Below are positions 59,912 to 64,000 of a stretch of 64,000 nt of DNA, piece after piece. The DNA comes from JAEUJM01 sp044221555 (GTDB lineage: Bacteria > Actinomycetota > Acidimicrobiia > Acidimicrobiales > DATDAH01). Below the pieces are notes generated by a model. It did not search any database and had not been told where the DNA came from. It was given only the letters and a program-made list of their open reading frames with translations. The number at the start of each line of letters is the position of its first letter. Position 1 is the first letter of the stretch. The position numbers were made by a program, and so were the translations under genes. The stretch lies in assembly GCA_044221555.1 (NCBI GenBank), contig JBGAOY010000022.1, forward strand, positions 9,187-73,186. The letters run 5' to 3'.

Positions 59912-61134
59912 GCGGCGTCGGCGCTGGCGGCGTGGGCGGCCAGGAGCCGCTCACGGCGGCGGGGGTGCAGGTTCGCCCGGGTGATGTCGCCGTCGTAGAA
60001 GGCCAGCACGCGTGGGTCCATCACCCGGCGCCAGAGGGGCGGCACCGTGGCCAGCACCACCATGCCGGCGTAGCCGGTGGGCAGCTGGGGGACGTCGTCG
60101 TAGTGGCGCAACGTCTGGAAGCGGCGGGTCGGGTAGGCGTGATGGTCGCTGTGGCGTTGGAGCTGGTAGAGGAGGATGTTCGATGCCACGTTGCTGGCGT
60201 TCCACGAGTGCTCGGGCCGGCAGCGCTCGTAGCGGCCGTCGTCGCGGCGGGCTCGCAGCAGCCCGTAGTGCTCGACGTAGTTGACGACCTCGAGCAGCGA
60301 GAACCCGACGACGGCCTGCACGGCCAGCCACGGGGCGATCGACCAGCCGAAGGTCACGAGCAGGGCACCGAAGAGCACCACCGTCATGGCCCACGCGTTG
60401 AGCAGGTCGTTGCGGGCGGACCAGAACCGCTGGCCCGCCCGCCGCCGCCGCTCGCGCTCGAGATGGACCGCCGAGCACGCGCTGCCGATCACGGTGCGGG
60501 GGTAGAACTCGTAGAAGCTCTCGCCGAACCGCGAGCTGGCCGGGTCGTCCGGGGTGGAGACCCGCTGGTGGTGGCCGCGATTGTGCTCGATGCAGAAGTG
60601 GCCGTAGGCGGACTGGGCCAGGGCGATCTTGGCCAGCCACCGTTCCAGGGCCGGGTGCTTGTGGCCGAGCTCGTGGGCGGTGTTGATGGCGATCCCGGCC
60701 ACGCACCCGACCGTGAGGGCCAGGCCCAGCGAGTCGAGCACGGACAGCTGGCCCGACGCCCACACCGAGCAGGCCCACACCAGCGAGGCGAACTGCAGCG
60801 GCAGGTAGAGGTAGGTGCACCGCCGGTAGTAGCGGTCGGCGTCGAGCGCGGGCACCGCCGACTCGGGTGGGTTCAGGCGGTCGAGGCCGAGGGCGCGGTC
60901 CAGCACCGGCATGAGCCCGAAGATGACGACGGGGCCCGTCCACCAGAAGCCGCCCCACCCGGTGGCCGCCACCAGGGCCCCCGCCACGAACGGCAACAGG
61001 GGCACGACGAGGGCCAACGCCCAGAACGGCTTGCGGGGGTCCCGCCAGCGTCGTGCGGTCTGGTCGGACGTCCGTGCTCCAGCCGCCACCTCGGCGACAG
61101 CCTTGTCATCGGCCTGTACATCTGTGAGAGCCAT
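59908..61134 (-). CDS. alkB: Alkane 1-monooxygenase AlkB
   Basis: The product is 408 residues, without a fused rubredoxin. The four histidine boxes of membrane di-iron hydroxylases are all present: HELGHK (154-159), EHNRGHH (183-189), NYVEHYGL (285-292) and LQRHSDHHA (325-333). About six membrane helices surround them. It oxidises the end of medium- or long-chain alkanes to alcohols using O2 and electrons from rubredoxin; no rubredoxin gene is adjacent. The frame is open upstream to 62472, but that part overlaps the divergent diiron gene, so I start at ATG 61134. Confidence 0.95.
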   Translation of the reverse strand: MALTDVQADDKAVAEVAAGARTSDQTARRWRDPRKPFWALALVVPLLPFVAGALVAATGWGGFWWTGPVVIFGLMPVLDRALGLDRLNPPESAVPALDADRYYRRCTYLYLPLQFASLVWACSVWASGQLSVLDSLGLALTVGCVAGIAINTAHELGHKHPALERWLAKIALAQSAYGHFCIEHNRGHHQRVSTPDDPASSRFGESFYEFYPRTVIGSACSAVHLERERRRRAGQRFWSARNDLLNAWAMTVVLFGALLVTFGWSIAPWLAVQAVVGFSLLEVVNYVEHYGLLRARRDDGRYERCRPEHSWNASNVASNILLYQLQRHSDHHAYPTRRFQTLRHYDDVPQLPTGYAGMVVLATVPPLWRRVMDPRVLAFYDGDITRANLHPRRRERLLAAHAASADAA

Positions 61135-61140
61135 GTCGTC

Positions 61141-61172
61141 ATCTTGTACAAATGTGGCCTCTGTGTCAAGAT
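61141..61172. promoter_or_regulatory. Overlapping divergent promoters and operator between alkB and the diiron gene
   Basis: ATCTTG at 61141-61146 and CAAGAT at 61167-61172 are an exact inverted pair. On the minus strand TTGACA (61169-61164) is followed after 17 bases by CAAGAT. On the plus strand TTGTAC (61144-61149) is followed after 17 bases by CAAGAT. TTGTACAA at 61144-61151 is palindromic. One bound protein could therefore control both directions. Confidence 0.55.
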
Positions 61173-61212
61173 GCTCGACGAACCCCGCCCCTCCGGTCCG
61201 AAAGGCTCCGCA

Positions 61213-62280
61213 ATGACCTCCAGCACCGCTGCTGTCGACCACCTGCTCGTCGAGGCCACCAGCGTCACGAACTTCACCTGGGACTACGAGCAGTCGAACG
61301 ACCAGCTGACCCGCCTGTACGAGAAGGGCAAGGTCTCGCAGTGGAACGCCACCACCGACGTGGACTGGACGCCCGAGGTCGTGTGGGGCGCGCCCGACCC
61401 CGACGCCACCGAGGAGGAGCGGGCCATGATCGGCCAGTTCCTGGGCCTCGACGCCGACGACTCCCCGTTCCGGTCCATGACCGAACAGCAGCGCATCGAG
61501 GTGAGCTGGGAGCTGCAGGCGTGGATGACCAGCCAGTTCATGCACGGCGAGCAGGGGGCGCTGGTGGCCACCGCGCGCCTGGTCGAGACCGTGCCCGACA
61601 TCGAGTCGAAGTTCTACGCCGCCAACCAGGTGAACGACGAGGCCCGCCACGTCGAGGCCTACGCCCGCTACCTGGGAACCAAGCTGGCGGGCCACGAGTA
61701 CCCGATCTCGCAGCCCCTCGAGGCCCTGCTGGTCGACATCATGACCGAACGGCGGTGGGACATCACCTACCTGGGGATGCAGATCATGGTCGAGGGCCTG
61801 GCCCTGGCCGCGTTCGGGATGGGCAACATGATGTTCAACGACCCGGTGATCAAGCAGATCACCGATCTGGTCATGCGCGACGAGGCTCGCCACGTGGCCT
61901 TCGGCGTGCTGGCGCTGAAGGAGGTCGTGCCCGAGCTGAGCGCGGCCGAACTGGCCGACCGCGAGGAGTTCCTGCTCGAGGCCACCGACCTGATGTACCG
62001 GCGGTTCCTGCTCGAGCAGCTCTGGGAGCGGCTGGGCATCGACGTCGAGGAGGGCAAGGCCTTCGCCGCCCACAACCCGCTGATGATCATGTTCCGCCAG
62101 GTGCTGTTCTCGAAGATCGTGCCGAACGTCAACAAGCTCGGGCTGATGACGCCCCGGGTCCGCCAGCTGTTCGAGGACCTGCAGGTGGCCCAGTTCGCGA
62201 ACCACGCTGACACCGCCAGCGAGGAGCTGGCCTCGCTGGCGCCGGCCGACTCGCTGGCCGACGTCGCGCGCAGCGGCTGA
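61213..62280 (+). CDS. Ferritin-like di-iron protein, unknown function
   Basis: The 355-residue protein starts at ATG 61213 after GAAAGG; ATG 61171 is in frame as well. It has two EARH motifs in a four-helix bundle: NDEARHVEAYARY and RDEARHVAFGV, with Glu in MHGEQGALVATA as another ligand. This is the ligand pattern of ferritin-like oxygenases related to R2 proteins and desaturases. It is soluble. Divergence from alkB with shared promoter elements suggests a role in alkane or fatty-acid oxidation, but the reaction is unknown. Confidence 0.75.
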   Translation: MTSSTAAVDHLLVEATSVTNFTWDYEQSNDQLTRLYEKGKVSQWNATTDVDWTPEVVWGAPDPDATEEERAMIGQFLGLDADDSPFRSMTEQQRIEVSWELQAWMTSQFMHGEQGALVATARLVETVPDIESKFYAANQVNDEARHVEAYARYLGTKLAGHEYPISQPLEALLVDIMTERRWDITYLGMQIMVEGLALAAFGMGNMMFNDPVIKQITDLVMRDEARHVAFGVLALKEVVPELSAAELADREEFLLEATDLMYRRFLLEQLWERLGIDVEEGKAFAAHNPLMIMFRQVLFSKIVPNVNKLGLMTPRVRQLFEDLQVAQFANHADTASEELASLAPADSLADVARSG

Positions 62281-62380
62281 CCCGTCGACAACCTGACGGC
62301 TGCACCCGGACGGGTGGCGTGTGGCGCGGACGTCTGGGGCCGCCCGCGGGTACCATCCGCCCGCAGCGGAGGGGGTGCCC

Positions 62381-63844
62381 GTGGGCAGCAGCGTGGCGGT
62401 TCGGCTGGGACGGCGACGCCGAGGCCAGCCCGGGCCCGCCCTCGCGCCTGCGTGCCACGCACCGTTCACCACGCTGTTCCTGGACCAGGTGGGAGCGGTC
62501 CACGGGTGTTGCTACAGCCGGGGGTACCCGCTGGGTCACATCGGGGTACAGCGGCTTCCGGAGATCTGGGCCGGGGCGCGAGCGCGGGCGCTGCGCGTGG
62601 CGCTCGAGCGCGACGACTACACGTTGGGTTGCGAGGTCTGCGACTGGAGCCAGGAGGTCGGGAGCGCCACCTACGCCGGTGAGTACCAGCGCTTCGCCGT
62701 CGAATCGGCCGAGCCGGCGTTCCCGAAGCAGATCATCTTCGCGATCAGCAGCGCCTGCAATCTGCAGTGCGTGATGTGCGACGGGTTCATCTCCTCGGCC
62801 ATCCGGCTGCACCGCGAGAAGCTCCCGCCGCTCCCTGATCACTACGGCGAGGAGTTCTTCGAGGATCTTCGGGACTTCGTGCCCCACCTCGAGGAGGCGT
62901 CGTTCATGGGTGGCGAGCCGTTCCTGGTGCGCGGCAACTTCCGCATCTGGGACATGATCCTCGAGCTCGCGCCCCGGATGCCGGTCTCGGTGACGACCAA
63001 CCTGACCCGCTGGAACGCGGAGATCGAGCGGGTGATGTCGAGCCTGTCGGTGTGGGTCAACGTGTCGCTCGACGGGCACTCGAAGGCGACCTTCGAGGCC
63101 ATCAGGCCCGGCTCGAACCACGAGACGGTGCTGGCCAACCTCGAGCGGTTCCGCGCCGTGGCCGACCGGGGGATCCAGGTGCTGCACTGCCTGATGCCGC
63201 AGAACTACCACGAGTTCGTCGACCTCTTGTTGTTCGCGGAGGAGCGGGACATGCCCGTCGGGGTGAACGTGATCACGCGCGGCCGGCCGGAGCACTGCCT
63301 CGAACGCCTGCCGCGCTCCGGGTTGCTCGAGGTCCGGGACCTGTTCGCCCGACAGGCCGACGAGGTGCTCAGCCGGCTTCCCCGGAACGGGTCGGTCCTT
63401 CTGGCCCAGATCGAGCGACTCGATCGCTGGCTGGCACAGGACCACGAGCCCCTGCCCCTGGGGGGCATCCTCGACGTGGCCCGCCGCGGGGGCCCGAGCG
63501 ACGACGTCGCGGCGCGCGGCGCGGTCGAGCGCTTCGCCGGGCCCGGCCGCTTCGGTGTCATCGCGGTGGGCCCGGAGGGCCTCATCGTCGACGCGTCGCC
63601 GTCCGTGGACCCGTTGGCCGGGGTTCGCCCGGAGCAACTCGTCGGGCAGCCCGCCGATGCCCTGCGACGGGGGCTGATCGACCGCTACGGGCAGGTCGGC
63701 GACATGCGCACGATCCGACAGACCGACGACGTGGTCGAGCGGTTGGTCACCTTCGGTGAGACCGAGGTGCTGGCCATCACCGTGGCGATCCGCCTCGAGG
63801 GTGCCGACGCCGACGAAGCGAGGATCCACTTCTCGGTGCGCTGA
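62381..63844 (+). CDS. Radical SAM protein with N-terminal SPASM/twitch-like domain and C-terminal PAS-like region
   Basis: GTG 62381 follows GGAGGGGG and gives 487 residues. The N terminus has CHAPF (Cys25), CC at 43-44, a G-x-IW segment and CEVC (84, 87), the spacing of a SPASM/twitch iron-sulfur domain, here before the core rather than after. The core CNLQCVMC (126-133) binds the SAM cluster, followed by MGGEPFL and SLDG. The last 110 residues (FGVIAVGPEGLIVDASPS onward) look like a PAS domain. No precursor peptide gene is visible in the 156 bases downstream, so the substrate is unknown. Confidence 0.8.
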   Translation: MGSSVAVRLGRRRRGQPGPALAPACHAPFTTLFLDQVGAVHGCCYSRGYPLGHIGVQRLPEIWAGARARALRVALERDDYTLGCEVCDWSQEVGSATYAGEYQRFAVESAEPAFPKQIIFAISSACNLQCVMCDGFISSAIRLHREKLPPLPDHYGEEFFEDLRDFVPHLEEASFMGGEPFLVRGNFRIWDMILELAPRMPVSVTTNLTRWNAEIERVMSSLSVWVNVSLDGHSKATFEAIRPGSNHETVLANLERFRAVADRGIQVLHCLMPQNYHEFVDLLLFAEERDMPVGVNVITRGRPEHCLERLPRSGLLEVRDLFARQADEVLSRLPRNGSVLLAQIERLDRWLAQDHEPLPLGGILDVARRGGPSDDVAARGAVERFAGPGRFGVIAVGPEGLIVDASPSVDPLAGVRPEQLVGQPADALRRGLIDRYGQVGDMRTIRQTDDVVERLVTFGETEVLAITVAIRLEGADADEARIHFSVR

Positions 63845-64000
63845 GCAACCTATGACGGCGAAGTCAAGAGCCAGTTTCGGGGGTGTTGGGGCGCGTGGCA
63901 TCGTCCCGCGGTGTGGCGGGTTCTGATGGCTGGGTCGGTGGTCGGGTGTCGTTCGCGGTTGGCGGGTGTTGGCGGGTGCCGGGGCCCACTCTCGGTGCTC
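63845..64000. other. Unassigned end of window
   Basis: The last 156 bases contain G-rich, T-containing sequence with GGCGGGTGTT repeated, and less coding-like third positions than elsewhere. A 24-codon frame from ATG 63852 is present but not convincing. This may be an intergenic region leading to the next gene. Confidence 0.4.

Noticed and set aside
61135..62472. Upstream extension of the AlkB frame
   Set aside because: It is antisense to the diiron protein gene and lacks any domain; AlkB homology begins at ATG 61134.
63852..63926. 24-codon frame after the radical SAM gene as a possible precursor peptide
   Set aside because: It has no ribosome site, poor codon use for this genome and no leader-core pattern; a single Cys is not enough to call a RiPP precursor.
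1..64000. tRNA, rRNA, CRISPR arrays, insertion sequences or prophage genes
   Set aside because: No cloverleaf-like sequence, regular spacer array, transposase, integrase or phage gene was recognised anywhere in the window.

Overview
The window comes from a high-GC actinobacterium. Nearly every codon third position is G or C, GTG starts are common, and many genes overlap as ATGA, GTGA or TGATG. Gene content (AlkB hydroxylase, F420/deazaflavin-type reductase, MMPL exporter, several GAF-ANTAR regulators, DUF2510, SHOCT and DUF6325 proteins, many TetR and MarR regulators) fits an environmental actinomycete, possibly of the class Acidimicrobiia. That placement is an inference from gene content; there is no rRNA to confirm it. 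I see about 60 protein genes, no tRNA or rRNA gene, no CRISPR array and no insertion sequence. No gap between genes exceeds 300 bases.

Layout. 1-11.3 kb: DegV fragment, alpha/beta hydrolase, a DUF4143-type ATPase preceded by three 23-bp iterons, a lipoprotein with its TetR gene, a cytochrome P450, a PLP decarboxylase, membrane proteins, a DUF2510 protein and a beta-lactamase-fold hydrolase. 11.3-19.4 kb: metallophosphoesterase, MBL-fold hydrolase, gluzincin metalloprotease, zinc-free MDR oxidoreductase, amidohydrolase and a first molybdopterin oxidoreductase. 19.5-29.7 kb: SRPBCC protein, MMPL exporter, CrtC/AttH-like protein, a coupled ABC exporter pair, and a C45 acyltransferase divergent from its MarR gene. 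29.9-36.5 kb: Baeyer-Villiger-type monooxygenase, then a hen1-pnkp RNA repair operon bracketed by a 56-bp palindromic repeat, then a phosphotransferase and a DUF1272 protein.

36.7-42.2 kb: flavodoxin and a nitric-oxide-stress operon (NsrR-like Rrf2 regulator, YwiC-like membrane protein, Ric iron-sulfur repair protein, group III truncated haemoglobin), followed by a methyltransferase, an F420-type reductase and a PAP2 phosphatase. 42.3-47.1 kb: second molybdopterin oxidoreductase, TetR gene, carotenoid oxygenase, DUF2277. 47.1-51.2 kb: a signalling cluster of STAS, GAF-ANTAR, a second GAF-ANTAR gene broken by a frameshift, and a PAS-GGDEF-EAL protein. 51.3-56.2 kb: an ion-homeostasis cluster (K+ channel with RCK domain, ClC channel with CBS domains, MarR, KhtTU-like K+/H+ antiporter). 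56.4-64 kb: a proline-rich secreted protein, DUF72, SHOCT/DUF6325, an AlkB alkane hydroxylase with TetR and a divergent diiron protein, and a radical SAM protein with an N-terminal SPASM-like domain and a C-terminal PAS-like tail.

The strongest leads are the repeat-bracketed hen1-pnkp cassette, the iterons abutting the DUF4143 ATPase, the permuted radical SAM-PAS protein, and short repeats that have entered coding sequence in both ABC genes and in a molybdopterin oxidoreductase.
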